Source of the DNA: Clostridia bacterium
GTDB lineage: Bacteria > Bacillota > DSM-521 > Neomoorellales > SLTJ01
Assembly: GCA_004347685.1 (NCBI GenBank)
Contig: SLTJ01000026.1
Location: 1 to 64,000, forward strand
DNA: 64,000 nt
Direction of reading: 5' to 3'
Made by a program: the position numbers and the translations under genes. Position 1 is the stretch's first letter; each line of letters starts with the position of its first letter. Shown here in pieces: positions 47,989-56,410 of the stretch. The notes under the pieces are model-generated. The model saw nothing but the letters and a program-made list of their open reading frames with translations. It had not been told where the DNA came from and did no database searches.

Positions 47989-50442
47989 TTATCTGCTGGA
48001 GCCTTCCTTATAGACCAGAATCCGGCCGGGGGTGGAAACAATGAGTTCGTCCTGGCCGTCCAGGTCCACGTCGGCCCGCTGCAGGGAGCTGAAACCGGCG
48101 CTAAGAAGCTCGCTTAACTCCCGGTCTTCCACCATTAGCTCTCCCTCCGGTCCCAGGCGCAGGAAACTGAGCACCGGTCCCATGCTGTTGTACTTCTGGC
48201 CGGCCACCATCCACTGGCCGGGCCGGAAGTAACCGGAAGTGGACAACGGCGACTGGGGGTAGAGGAGGGGGCGGCGGCCGCCGTAGCTTTGGGGCTGCCC
48301 GTACTCCTGCCAGTCGCCGCCCTCCGGCGGCGCCGCCTGCGCCACCTCCCAAGGTAAAAGCCAGTTGTTGGTGCGGTCCTGTATCCAGGTAGTCACAAAA
48401 AGCAGGGCCCGTTCACGACCGGCGGCCAGGGCTTGGGCCTGCCACACAGAGGAGGCCCCGTCAACGAGCCTGCAGGGCAGGGGAGGAGAGATAGCGGACA
48501 CACTTAGACTTTGTCCGTCAAAGGTGAGGATCTCTAGGCGAGGCACCCGGGCTTCAGCGGAGGGCGGGTCTGGCACCGCGACCAGGATGGCCGGGCTTCC
48601 GCCCGGCCCCAAGGGAGCCAGGCTATACCGCAGGACCGGTTTCTCCGGCCAGTTAGCCAGGGGCAACGGGCCGTCCTCTTCCCAGCGGGCCACGACGAGC
48701 CCTTCCTGGTCCAGGTACACGAATTCTTCCCTTCCGTCCCCGTTCAGGTCGTAGTGGGCGGCAAGCCTGGAGGCCGAGGCGGCCAGGGCCGCATCGCGGC
48801 GGGCAAACCGGTAGCGACCCTCCTGCCTGGTGAAAACGTCACCGGCAGAGGTTATTAGTTCGGGGTGGGGATCCCCTTCCAGGTCAAAGGCGGTCGCGAC
48901 TTCGGCGTGCCGGAAGTCCAGACCCCGCCAGGCAGGCCGCCAGCCGGCCCGGGGCTGGTTCCCGCCAGCCACGTAGGAGTAAACCCAGGTGCCCTGGGGG
49001 CTGCCCAGGGCCAGCAGGTCGGCCTGCCCGGCTCCCCGGCGGAGAACGGTGGCCCCGCTTATCCCGCGCCAGCCGGCATTGGGCAGTGCAGCCTGCTCGA
49101 TAACCTCGCCGGAGGCGTCGAGCAGGGTTACCTGCAGCCCTCCGGCTTCGGCCCTGACCAGGGCGATTTCCTGGCGGCCGTCGGCGTTGAAGTCGCCGGT
49201 AAGGACTGTCCGGTTGATACCCGGGACCGGTGCCGGCAGCTCCCAGAGCACGGACCATTTCTTATCCTTCCAGGCGGCGAGTTCCAGCTTTTCCCTGCCA
49301 TTACTGGTAAACGTCCAGCGCAGGAGTTCGCTCTCGCCGTCGCCGTCCAGGTCTACCAGGTCCCCGCCTTCATTCCGGTACTCGGCCACCAGTTCCATGG
49401 TCACCGGGTCAAAGAGGCGGTAAAGGCTGTAGTTGCTTTCCACCGAGGCGGCCGAATAGCTGACGAAGTTGGCCGCAATCACCGGCCGGCGCTCCTCTCC
49501 CACGCGGCCCCACCGGGCGGGGGGGACGGTGCTCGCGGAAACCGGCTCGCTCTCTGCCAGCCGCACCAGCTTCTGGCCTTCTAGGCGCCAGCGTTGCAGG
49601 GAGTAGCCCCCCTCCGGGTCATAAACCGCGATGAAAATATCGTTTCTCCCCCGGCCCTCCGGGTCAAGGAGGCTCAGGCCAGGGGAAACCTCCAGGGGCA
49701 GGGTGGCTGTCCACTGGTAGTGGTCGCCGTGCCAGAGGGCCACCTGTAGTTCCTGTACAGGCCGGCCGCGGTCGTTGAATTCGGCCAGGACCACCAGGTC
49801 GTCGTGACCATCGCCGTTCAAATCGCCGGCAGCGGCATCCCGGATGATGTACCCGGGGTCTCCGGCCAGGGCCACAGCATTTCCCTGCCATATCCGGACG
49901 TAGCTGCCGTCGGCCTGCCTGGCCGCCAGCCAGGCACCCTGGTTATCTAGGCCGAGTAGCTCTCCAACGCCGTCGCCCGTAACGTCAGCCGCGAGCAGCT
50001 TCTCCGCGCCAAAAGAATCCTCAGGAACCTCTATCTCCTCCAGGAGCTGCCAGTTAAGGGGCCGGGTGATTTCGGCCCAGCCCGCGGCCAGGAGATTTGC
50101 CTCCTGCTCCCTTGGGGTTACCCACATGAGGAAAAGGATAACCAGGCCCGCGGCTACCCCGCCGGCAACCGCCAGGCGCCACGGGCCACGGACGGCAATT
50201 TCCTGCCGGCCCAGCTCCTCGTTGAAGGCCCGGGCCACCTCTTCCGGCTCCCCCAGGCGCGATAGGATCGTCGCCAAATCCTCGTTTTCCATCCCGTCGG
50301 CAATATGGGTCCGTAGTTCCCGGGCGATACGTTCCTTTTCCCGGCGGCTGGCGTTGACGAGCTTCAATACTTGGCGAATATACTCTGCACCAGGCTCAGG
50401 TATGTAGGGCCTGCTGCCGGAGTTCCTGAATTTAATTTCCAT
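47989..50442 (-). CDS. HAAS-domain membrane protein with FG-GAP/VCBS beta-propeller
   Basis: 817 residues. N-terminal HAAS domain (YIRQVLKLVNASRREKERIA, ILSRLGEPEEVARAFNEEL) in the cytoplasm, one membrane helix (LAVAGGVAAGLVILFLMWV), then about 680 external residues with repeated Asp-rich calcium-type motifs such as DVTGDGVGELLGLD, DLNGDGHDDLVVLA, DFNADGRQEIALVR, DLNGDGREEFVYLD and DVDLDGQDELIVS, the FG-GAP/VCBS units of an integrin-like propeller. HAAS domains usually join PadR-regulated membrane proteins of about 200-350 residues; the large propeller is unusual. Ligand unknown. Confidence 0.85.
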   Translation of the reverse strand: MEIKFRNSGSRPYIPEPGAEYIRQVLKLVNASRREKERIARELRTHIADGMENEDLATILSRLGEPEEVARAFNEELGRQEIAVRGPWRLAVAGGVAAGLVILFLMWVTPREQEANLLAAGWAEITRPLNWQLLEEIEVPEDSFGAEKLLAADVTGDGVGELLGLDNQGAWLAARQADGSYVRIWQGNAVALAGDPGYIIRDAAAGDLNGDGHDDLVVLAEFNDRGRPVQELQVALWHGDHYQWTATLPLEVSPGLSLLDPEGRGRNDIFIAVYDPEGGYSLQRWRLEGQKLVRLAESEPVSASTVPPARWGRVGEERRPVIAANFVSYSAASVESNYSLYRLFDPVTMELVAEYRNEGGDLVDLDGDGESELLRWTFTSNGREKLELAAWKDKKWSVLWELPAPVPGINRTVLTGDFNADGRQEIALVRAEAGGLQVTLLDASGEVIEQAALPNAGWRGISGATVLRRGAGQADLLALGSPQGTWVYSYVAGGNQPRAGWRPAWRGLDFRHAEVATAFDLEGDPHPELITSAGDVFTRQEGRYRFARRDAALAASASRLAAHYDLNGDGREEFVYLDQEGLVVARWEEDGPLPLANWPEKPVLRYSLAPLGPGGSPAILVAVPDPPSAEARVPRLEILTFDGQSLSVSAISPPLPCRLVDGASSVWQAQALAAGRERALLFVTTWIQDRTNNWLLPWEVAQAAPPEGGDWQEYGQPQSYGGRRPLLYPQSPLSTSGYFRPGQWMVAGQKYNSMGPVLSFLRLGPEGELMVEDRELSELLSAGFSSLQRADVDLDGQDELIVSTPGRILVYKEGSSR

Positions 50443-50481
50443 GCCGATCCCCCCTGGCAGGTACCTGGTAGATCCATATAC

Positions 50482-50510
50482 ATAGTACCACTATGCTATA
50501 AGAAAGTCAA
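50482..50510 (-). promoter_or_regulatory. Promoter and operator of the HAAS/PadR operon
   Basis: On the minus strand TTGACT (50505-50510) and TACTAT (50482-50487) are 17 bases apart. CATAGT-ACC-ACTATG at 50481-50495 is a perfect inverted repeat across the -10 box, a likely PadR site. The remainder of the 50443-50789 gap shows no gene. Confidence 0.75.
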
Positions 50511-50789
50511 CGGTATGGTAACGTTGGGAGAAGGCATGTGCTGGTGAGAGTGACGGGCATAGGGCTGGAGGAAAAAGGGTTCGGTACGACAGCTAGGGAG
50601 AATAGCCAGAGGGGGATTACCGGTCCCTTAGTATGCAGGATAATGGGTCTGGAAAGGCGAACTTTTTAGCCGGTGACGATCATACCTGCCGGGCCGGCCG
50701 GGTTCTCCTTCCTAAGCGAGCGTATTTTTATTGCCGGCCGGAGGTGCCAGAACTCGACATAAAATGTTTCGGGAGGTATCCTTACGCCT

Positions 50790-51347
50790 ATGTCTTCCGT
50801 GCCAGAAAACCACACACCAAAGCTCATGCCCTGGTGGTGGGAATTGCTGCCCGTGGCCCTGGTTTTGCTCTCCGTGGGTTATACGTGGATGGTTTATCCT
50901 GACCTGCCGGAGCGTGTCCCAACCCACTACGGGGCCAGCGGCATGCCGGACGCCTGGGGCGGCAAGGGTGCGGTGCTGGTTCTCCCGTTTCTCCAGACAG
51001 GCATTTACGCCCTGGACGCAGGCCTTTACCTTTGGATGGCCAGGGTTAAGGACCCGCGGCGGTTGATCGCGCATTCCGCTAACTGGACGGAGAAGCAAAA
51101 GGCGGCTTTTACTACCAAGGATCTGGAATCGCTCCGGGCGTTTTTGGTCCGGAGCCTGTGGCTGCTCAACCTGGTACTTATGCTGATGTTCACCCACCTG
51201 AACGTCGGCGACCTGCAAACAGCCCTGGGGTTGAGGCATGGTCTGGGACTGGTCATCTGGGTGTATTTTGCGGCCATCATGGGGATCTGCTTCTGGATGA
51301 CGGTTAAGATCCTGTCGTTCCGCCCGGGGAAGCCGGACGTAAAATAG
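50790..51347 (+). CDS. DUF1648 membrane protein
   Basis: 185 residues. LLPVALVLLSVGYTWMVYPD and PERVPTHYGASGMPDAWGGK form the DUF1648 motif (membrane helix followed by P-x2-P-x-H-x-G...), with three further membrane helices. Similar proteins (SdpI-like) occur with immunity or signal systems, but here it is alone between divergent operons. ATG 50790 has a distant GGGAGG. Confidence 0.8.
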   Translation: MSSVPENHTPKLMPWWWELLPVALVLLSVGYTWMVYPDLPERVPTHYGASGMPDAWGGKGAVLVLPFLQTGIYALDAGLYLWMARVKDPRRLIAHSANWTEKQKAAFTTKDLESLRAFLVRSLWLLNLVLMLMFTHLNVGDLQTALGLRHGLGLVIWVYFAAIMGICFWMTVKILSFRPGKPDVK

Positions 51348-51528
51348 GTCCAAGGCCGGCCAGAGAATAGCCCCCGGGCCGCCGGCCGCGCCGGGGTTCG
51401 TCCCGGCGTCGCGTAAATTCTATCACAGCAGGACTGAGAGGGAAAGCCGTCACCGCGGGTCAAAAGGGGAGAGCCGGGGTTTTCCCGGGGGCCGGTTTCT
51501 GGGATAATACGAGGTGGAGGAGATAGCC

Positions 51529-52701
51529 ATGGCCGTTTGTCTTCTGGCCCCCGGCCGGGACAAGAGGGTACGGGCCGGGCACCCCTGGGTCTACCGCACT
51601 GAGATCGCCGAGGTCCGGGGGGAATTTACCCCGGGGGATACCGTGACCGTAGTGGACGCCAGGGGACGCTTCCTGGGCCGGGGGTACATCAATCCCCGCT
51701 CCCAGATTGCCGTGCGGCTGGTAACCCGGGTGGACGAGCCGGTGGATGCCTCCCTTTTCCGCCGCCGGCTGGAAGAAGCCCTGGCCTACCGGCAGGTGGT
51801 GGCTCCGGAGGCCGAGGCCTGCCGCCTGGTTTTCGCGGAGTCCGACCGGCTGCCCGGGCTCATCGTGGATCGCTTCGGCCCCTACCTGGTGCTCCAGTCC
51901 CTCACCCTGGGCATGGAGCGATGGCAGGAGACGGTGGTCGGGCTGCTGGTGGAGCTAACCGGGGTGGAAGGCGTTTACGCCCGCAACGACGTGCCGGTGC
52001 GGGAGCTGGAAGGCCTGGAGCAAAATACGGGATACCTCTGGGGCGGCTTTGACCCTCTGGTCACCATAAGGGAGAACCAGGTTCTCCTGGCCGTAGACCT
52101 GGCCCGGGGCCAGAAATCCGGGCACTTCCTGGACCAGCGGGAAAACCGGGCCGCCCTCAGGCCCTACGTGGCCGGAGCCCGCGTTCTTGACTGTTTCTGC
52201 CACACCGGGGGGTTTGCCCTGCACGCCACCATTTACGGCGCCGGAAGCGTCCTGGGTCTGGACATTTCGGAGACGGCAGTGGCACAAGCCCGGCACAACG
52301 CCACCCTCAACGGCCTGGAAGACCGGTGCGAGTTTAGGGTAGCCAACGTCTTCGACGCCCTCCGCGAGATGGATGCCAGTGGCCAGCGCTTCGACGTGAT
52401 AATCCTCGACCCGCCGGCCTTTGTTAAGAACCGGCAGGCCCTAGAGGGGGCCATCCGCGGGTATAAGGAGATCAACCTTCGGGCCATGAAGTTGCTCCCC
52501 CCGGGAGGGTTCTTATTCACCGCCTCCTGTTCCTACCACCTGGCCGAGGAGTTGTTTCAAGAAGTGCTGGCGGAGGCGGCCGCAGACGTGCGCCGCACCC
52601 TGAGAGTCATTGAGATCCGGCACCAGGCCCGCGACCACCCGGTACTCCTGCCCTACCGGGAATCATGTTACCTCAAGTTTTTCATCTGCCAGGTGCTGTA
52701 A
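51529..52701 (+). CDS. Class I rRNA (cytosine-C5) methyltransferase, RlmI-like
   Basis: 390 residues: an N-terminal PUA-like domain (RVRAGHPWVYRTEIAEVRGE, GRGYINPRSQIAVRLV) and a Rossmann SAM domain with VLDCFCHTGGFALHA, VLGLDISETAVAQARHNATL and ILDPPAFVKNRQAL. It should methylate a cytosine of 23S rRNA (C1962 in E. coli RlmI). ATG 51529 follows GGAGGAGATAG. Complete and stand-alone. Confidence 0.9.
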   Translation: MAVCLLAPGRDKRVRAGHPWVYRTEIAEVRGEFTPGDTVTVVDARGRFLGRGYINPRSQIAVRLVTRVDEPVDASLFRRRLEEALAYRQVVAPEAEACRLVFAESDRLPGLIVDRFGPYLVLQSLTLGMERWQETVVGLLVELTGVEGVYARNDVPVRELEGLEQNTGYLWGGFDPLVTIRENQVLLAVDLARGQKSGHFLDQRENRAALRPYVAGARVLDCFCHTGGFALHATIYGAGSVLGLDISETAVAQARHNATLNGLEDRCEFRVANVFDALREMDASGQRFDVIILDPPAFVKNRQALEGAIRGYKEINLRAMKLLPPGGFLFTASCSYHLAEELFQEVLAEAAADVRRTLRVIEIRHQARDHPVLLPYRESCYLKFFICQVL

Positions 52702-52786
52702 AACCCGTGGCGAAGTAGCCCCGTACCGGACTTCCTATCCTGCCGCCGTTCCATCCCGGCCGCCACTTCCCAGGGTATTTTTGGGC

Positions 52787-52836
52787 TTGACGGTGTATTA
52801 ATACGGTGGTAAAATGACTGTAGAGTGTATTAATAC
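52787..52836 (+). promoter_or_regulatory. Promoter with twin palindromic operators of the first GntR-ABC operon
   Basis: TTGACG (52787-52792) and TAAAAT (52810-52815) are 17 bases apart. The perfect palindrome GTATTAATAC occupies the spacer at 52795-52804 and recurs at 52827-52836, 32 bases on, about three helical turns. Each is preceded by GT. Binding of the GntR product to both would block the promoter. Confidence 0.85.
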
Positions 52837-52855
52837 AATCTGGTGGTGCCATAAA

Positions 52856-53266
52856 TTGTGGTTTCGAGTGGACCCGGCGGCGGGAACGCCGCTCTACCAG
52901 CAGATTATAGAGGAGATCAAGACCGCCATCCAGCGGGGAGCCCTGGCCCCGGGCGAGCGCCTGCCCTCCGTAAGGCAACTCTCCCTGGACCTGACGGTCA
53001 ATCCCAACACCGTGGCCCGGGCCTATCTGGAACTGGAGCGGGAGGGGTTCATCACCACGGCCAGGGGGACGGGAACCTTCGTGGCCGACCACCCGCCGGT
53101 GCCGGAAGAAGATCCCGCGGCTACCCTCAGGACAGCCCTGCGGCGGGCCCTCGCCGAAGCCCTCAGGGCCGGATTAAGCCGGGAGGAGGTGCTTAAAGTA
53201 ATCTCCAGCGAAATCCAACAATGGCTAGACACCCGTGCCGATAAAGCGGCACCAGCAGAAGAATGA
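52856..53266 (+). CDS. GntR-family (YtrA-type) transcriptional regulator
   Basis: 136 residues: FRVDPAAGTPLYQQIIEEIK, LAPGERLPSVRQLSLDLTVN and PNTVARAYLELEREGFITTA form the GntR winged helix; the short helical tail (about 45 residues) marks the YtrA subfamily, which represses its own ABC-transporter operon in response to cell-envelope stress. TTG 52856 behind GGTGGTG is chosen; an ATG at 52814 lies over the promoter. The ABC genes follow within 30 bases. Confidence 0.9.
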   Translation: MWFRVDPAAGTPLYQQIIEEIKTAIQRGALAPGERLPSVRQLSLDLTVNPNTVARAYLELEREGFITTARGTGTFVADHPPVPEEDPAATLRTALRRALAEALRAGLSREEVLKVISSEIQQWLDTRADKAAPAEE

Positions 53267-53294
53267 AAACGGTATTTTAAGGAGGTCGCCAGGT

Positions 53295-54236
53295 TTGAGC
53301 CGGGAAGTTGAGGTCGCCGCCCCTCCGGCGGTGGAATTGAAGGGATTGCGCAAGGTGTACCGGCACCGTGGCCGGCAGAGCGAGGCGGTGGCCGGGGTGG
53401 ACCTCACCGTGCCCGCCGGCTCCGTCATGGGGCTTTTGGGACCTAACGGCGCGGGGAAAACTACTACCTTGAAGATGCTGCTGGGCCTGGTGCACGCAAG
53501 CGCCGGTGAAGCCAGGGTCTTCGGTTATAGAACCGGCCCAGACGGAGTGGGCATCCGGCAGCGGGTGGGTTACGTGCCGGAGAACCCGGTGCTCTATCCC
53601 TCCCTGAGCGGGAAAGCCCTGGCCTCGTTTTGCCGCCCCCTGTACCCGCGCTGGGACGGGGAGGCGTTTCGCCGGTGCGCTGCCGCCCTCAAGTTACCTC
53701 TGGACATACCCGCGGGGAAGCTTTCCCGCGGCCAGCGGGCGGCCCTGGCCCTGGCGCTGGCCCTGGCCCCCCGGCCGGACTTGCTGGTGCTCGATGAGCC
53801 CACCGCCGGTTTTGATCCCTATGCCCGCCGGGAATTTTTGAGCCTCATCCTGGACATGGTGGCTTCTACCGGGTGCACGGTACTCCTTTCCTCCCACGAC
53901 GTGGACGAGGTGCAACGGGTGGCCGACCAGGTGGCAATCATGGCCGGGGGCCGCATCCGCCTGGTGAAGCCGGCCGACGAGCTGCGGGCCAGCGAGAAGC
54001 GGGTGCGGGTGGCCTTCCAGGCCCAACCCCCGCCGCAGGTGCTGGAAGACCCGGTAATCAGGCGGGTGGAGCGGGAGGGCAACCGCTACGTCTTCACCGT
54101 TTCCGGTGACACCGCGGCCTTCCTGGAAAAGGTAGCCGTGGTGCCCCATTTCGTACTGGAAATGCTGGATCTAAGCCTGGAAGAAATCTTCTTCGAATAT
54201 ACGCGGCCGGCCCCGGGAGGTGATCTCCATGCGTAG
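53295..54236 (+). CDS. ABC transporter ATP-binding protein of the first YtrA operon
   Basis: About 313 residues: Walker A GPNGAGKTT, signature LSRGQRAALALALALA, Walker B LLVLDEPTAGFDP and H-loop LSSHD. LRKVYRHRGRQSEAVAGVDL and the C-terminal LDLSLEEIFFEYTR fit the CcmA/YtrB group. TTG 53295 has AAGGAGG nine bases upstream. Its end overlaps the permease start. Confidence 0.9.
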   Translation: MSREVEVAAPPAVELKGLRKVYRHRGRQSEAVAGVDLTVPAGSVMGLLGPNGAGKTTTLKMLLGLVHASAGEARVFGYRTGPDGVGIRQRVGYVPENPVLYPSLSGKALASFCRPLYPRWDGEAFRRCAAALKLPLDIPAGKLSRGQRAALALALALAPRPDLLVLDEPTAGFDPYARREFLSLILDMVASTGCTVLLSSHDVDEVQRVADQVAIMAGGRIRLVKPADELRASEKRVRVAFQAQPPPQVLEDPVIRRVEREGNRYVFTVSGDTAAFLEKVAVVPHFVLEMLDLSLEEIFFEYTRPAPGGDLHA

Positions 54237-54990
54237 CGGCTTCTGGACCCTGACCGGCCGGGAGTTTTCCGCAGCCTGGATAAAAGGGGTGGTCTGCCTG
54301 GCCATCGCCCTGGCCACGGCCATATCTATACCCCTGCTGTTTGACTGGCTGGCCGGCGCCTCCCTGCCCGGCCTGCCTGCGACCGCGGAGCGGGCCCTGG
54401 CGGCCCAGGTCGCCGACTACCACCTGTACCTGTGGGCCAACTGGTACGGCAAGAACCTGTTGCAGTTTATGCTGGTGTTCGCCCTGATCTTTGGGGCCCC
54501 GGCCCTGGCCGGCGAGGCGGCCAGCGGCAGCATGGGCTTTACCCTCTCCCTGCCGTTTGCCCGCCGGCAGGTGCTGGGGGCCAAGTTCCTGGCCGGGGCC
54601 ATCTGGCTGGCCATGATAGCCTTAATTTCTACCCTGGCCCTGCCTTTAACGTCGGACCTGGTGGGGAAACCGGTGAGCCTGGCTTTGCTGCTGCGCGGCC
54701 TGCCGGGAACCCTGGCCGGAGCCTTCCTGGCCTACGCCATAGCCATGGCCCTCTCTGCCGTCACCAACGATATGGTAAAGGCGGGGGTGGTCGCCGCCGG
54801 TATCCTGGTGCTGCTGGCGGTGCCGGGCCTTATTCCAGGAGGATCACCTTATTCCTTCCTTACCTATATGGCGGCTGCCGGCCCCTTGGTGCCGCCCTCC
54901 TGGGTATGGTGGGGCACGCTGGCCGTGTCCCTGGCCATCATGCCGGTTTACCTGCTGGCCCGGTGGCTGTTTTTGCGCCGGGACTATTAA
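54229..54990 (+). CDS. ABC-2 type permease of the first YtrA operon
   Basis: 253 residues with six hydrophobic segments, e.g. VVCLAIALATAISIPLLFDW and the coupling motif LAGEAASGSMGFTLSLPFAR. ATG 54229 follows GGGAGGTGATC and overlaps the ATPase stop by eight bases. With the GntR regulator and ATPase it forms a three-gene operon of the YtrABC kind. Substrate unknown. Confidence 0.85.
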   Translation: MRSGFWTLTGREFSAAWIKGVVCLAIALATAISIPLLFDWLAGASLPGLPATAERALAAQVADYHLYLWANWYGKNLLQFMLVFALIFGAPALAGEAASGSMGFTLSLPFARRQVLGAKFLAGAIWLAMIALISTLALPLTSDLVGKPVSLALLLRGLPGTLAGAFLAYAIAMALSAVTNDMVKAGVVAAGILVLLAVPGLIPGGSPYSFLTYMAAAGPLVPPSWVWWGTLAVSLAIMPVYLLARWLFLRRDY

Positions 54991-55163
54991 TAAAGGCGGA
55001 GGCCGCTAATTTCACCGCCTGCCGGCGACGCCGCCGGCGTCATGGCCGTCTGGTTACCCATGCGTTGCTCTGGGCGACGTGGCCGGCAAGAAAGCTGTTT
55101 TAAGAGAGGTCGAAAAAGACACCAAGAATTGTCCCAAAGTAACAAGAAAGAAGGGGGTCAGCC

Positions 55164-55466
55164 ATGTTACTGGCTACCGGAGATCTGCGTACGGATTATG
55201 AGGTGCTGGGCCTGGTACATGGGTCTTCCATGCGGGCGGTAAATCTGGGGAAAGACTTCATGGCCTTTCTGCGCAAGCTGGTAGGCGGCAACGTGAAAGA
55301 GTACGCCGCCCTGCTCGAAGACGCCCGCCGGGAAGCGCTGGAAAGGATGGTGCAGCGAGCCGAGGACCTGGGGGCCAACGCCGTCATTTATGTACGGTTT
55401 TCTTCCAGCACCATCACCACCGGAGCGGCGGAAATCATCGCCTACGGCACGGCGGTTAAGATCTAG
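55164..55466 (+). CDS. YbjQ/UPF0145 family protein
   Basis: 100 residues: YEVLGLVHGSSMRAVNLGKD, then LEDARREALERMVQRAEDLG and ANAVIYVRFSSSTITTGAAE, the signature of the YbjQ (DUF74) pentameric heavy-metal-binding-like domain. ATG follows AAGAAAGAAGGGGG. Function in bacteria unknown; stands alone. Confidence 0.9.
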   Translation: MLLATGDLRTDYEVLGLVHGSSMRAVNLGKDFMAFLRKLVGGNVKEYAALLEDARREALERMVQRAEDLGANAVIYVRFSSSTITTGAAEIIAYGTAVKI

Positions 55467-55576
55467 GCCCAATGACTGGCAGGATTTCCAGCCTAATTGG
55501 CGAAATGCTTCCGTGTACTGAGATAGGGGCGAAAACGCCTCCCCAATGGCCGTGAGGAAGTTAGGGGTGAGTATAA

Positions 55577-56398
55577 GTGCCCGGCCCTAAACTGGTACCC
55601 TGTCCCGAGAAGATCAGCGACGCGTTCCCAGCCCTCCCGGAAGGAGCGCCCTTTACGGCTAAAGAAAAACAATACCTAGCCGGCCGCATGTTGAAGGCGG
55701 TCTACCTGAATTTCGCTCCCGGAGCAGAAGGGCTTCTGGCCACAAAACTTGGCGGCACGCCGTTCCTCCCGGCGGGGGAGACCTATCCCTCCTGCCCCGC
55801 CTGTGGCCGCCCCATGCACTGCCTCTTCCAGGCAAACTTCCAGGAGGCCGGCTACCGTCTGGTGCCGGGCTGCGACCTCCTGGTTTTCTACTTCTGCTTT
55901 CACTGCAACCCCCTTAACTACGAGGAACCCGGCTGGGAGATCCGCACCTACCGGGAGCCGGAGAAGCTGGAACCCCCGGCGGTACAGCCGCCTCCCCTGC
56001 CGGACCAGCAGGAAGTAAAAGGTTTCATCGTCCCGGTGACTGGTGCCTGCCTTACGGCCGCCTATCGCCCCGGCTTTGACCTGCCCCAGCGTTTCGATGC
56101 CGGCGTGCAAAAACAGGTGGCCCGCAACCCGCTGGCCAGGCAGCGCTATACGGACTACCTGCAGGAATTACGCGGAGGTCTGGCGGCTTCCAAGATCGGC
56201 GGCTGGCTGGAATGCGAGCAAGACCCGCTTTATACCGCCTGCGCCTGCGGGGCGGAACTGGCCCATATCGTCACCATTTCTACCAGCAACTATACCCCCT
56301 GGGTGGTGGCCGACATCGGCTCCCTCTACCTGGCCGGCTGTCCGGCACCGGATTGCCAGGAGGGGAGCAGCGTCTACTGGTGGGTTGACTGGTCGTAA
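55577..56398 (+). CDS. DUF1963/YwqG-like protein with zinc-type cysteines
   Basis: 273 residues. LGGTPFLPAGETYPSCPACG is the DUF1963 start (K-x-GG-P-x-L-P...W/Y-P), followed by LFQANF and ACGAELAHIVTI; PWVVADIGSLYLAGCPAPDC gives the C-terminal part. Two CxxC-type sites suggest zinc. Family function is unknown. GTG start with GGGGTGAG upstream. It precedes the PepSY/YcdB-like gene by 12 bases, so they form an operon. Confidence 0.75.
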   Translation: MPGPKLVPCPEKISDAFPALPEGAPFTAKEKQYLAGRMLKAVYLNFAPGAEGLLATKLGGTPFLPAGETYPSCPACGRPMHCLFQANFQEAGYRLVPGCDLLVFYFCFHCNPLNYEEPGWEIRTYREPEKLEPPAVQPPPLPDQQEVKGFIVPVTGACLTAAYRPGFDLPQRFDAGVQKQVARNPLARQRYTDYLQELRGGLAASKIGGWLECEQDPLYTACACGAELAHIVTISTSNYTPWVVADIGSLYLAGCPAPDCQEGSSVYWWVDWS

Positions 56399-56410
56399 GG
56401 AGGTTACACC

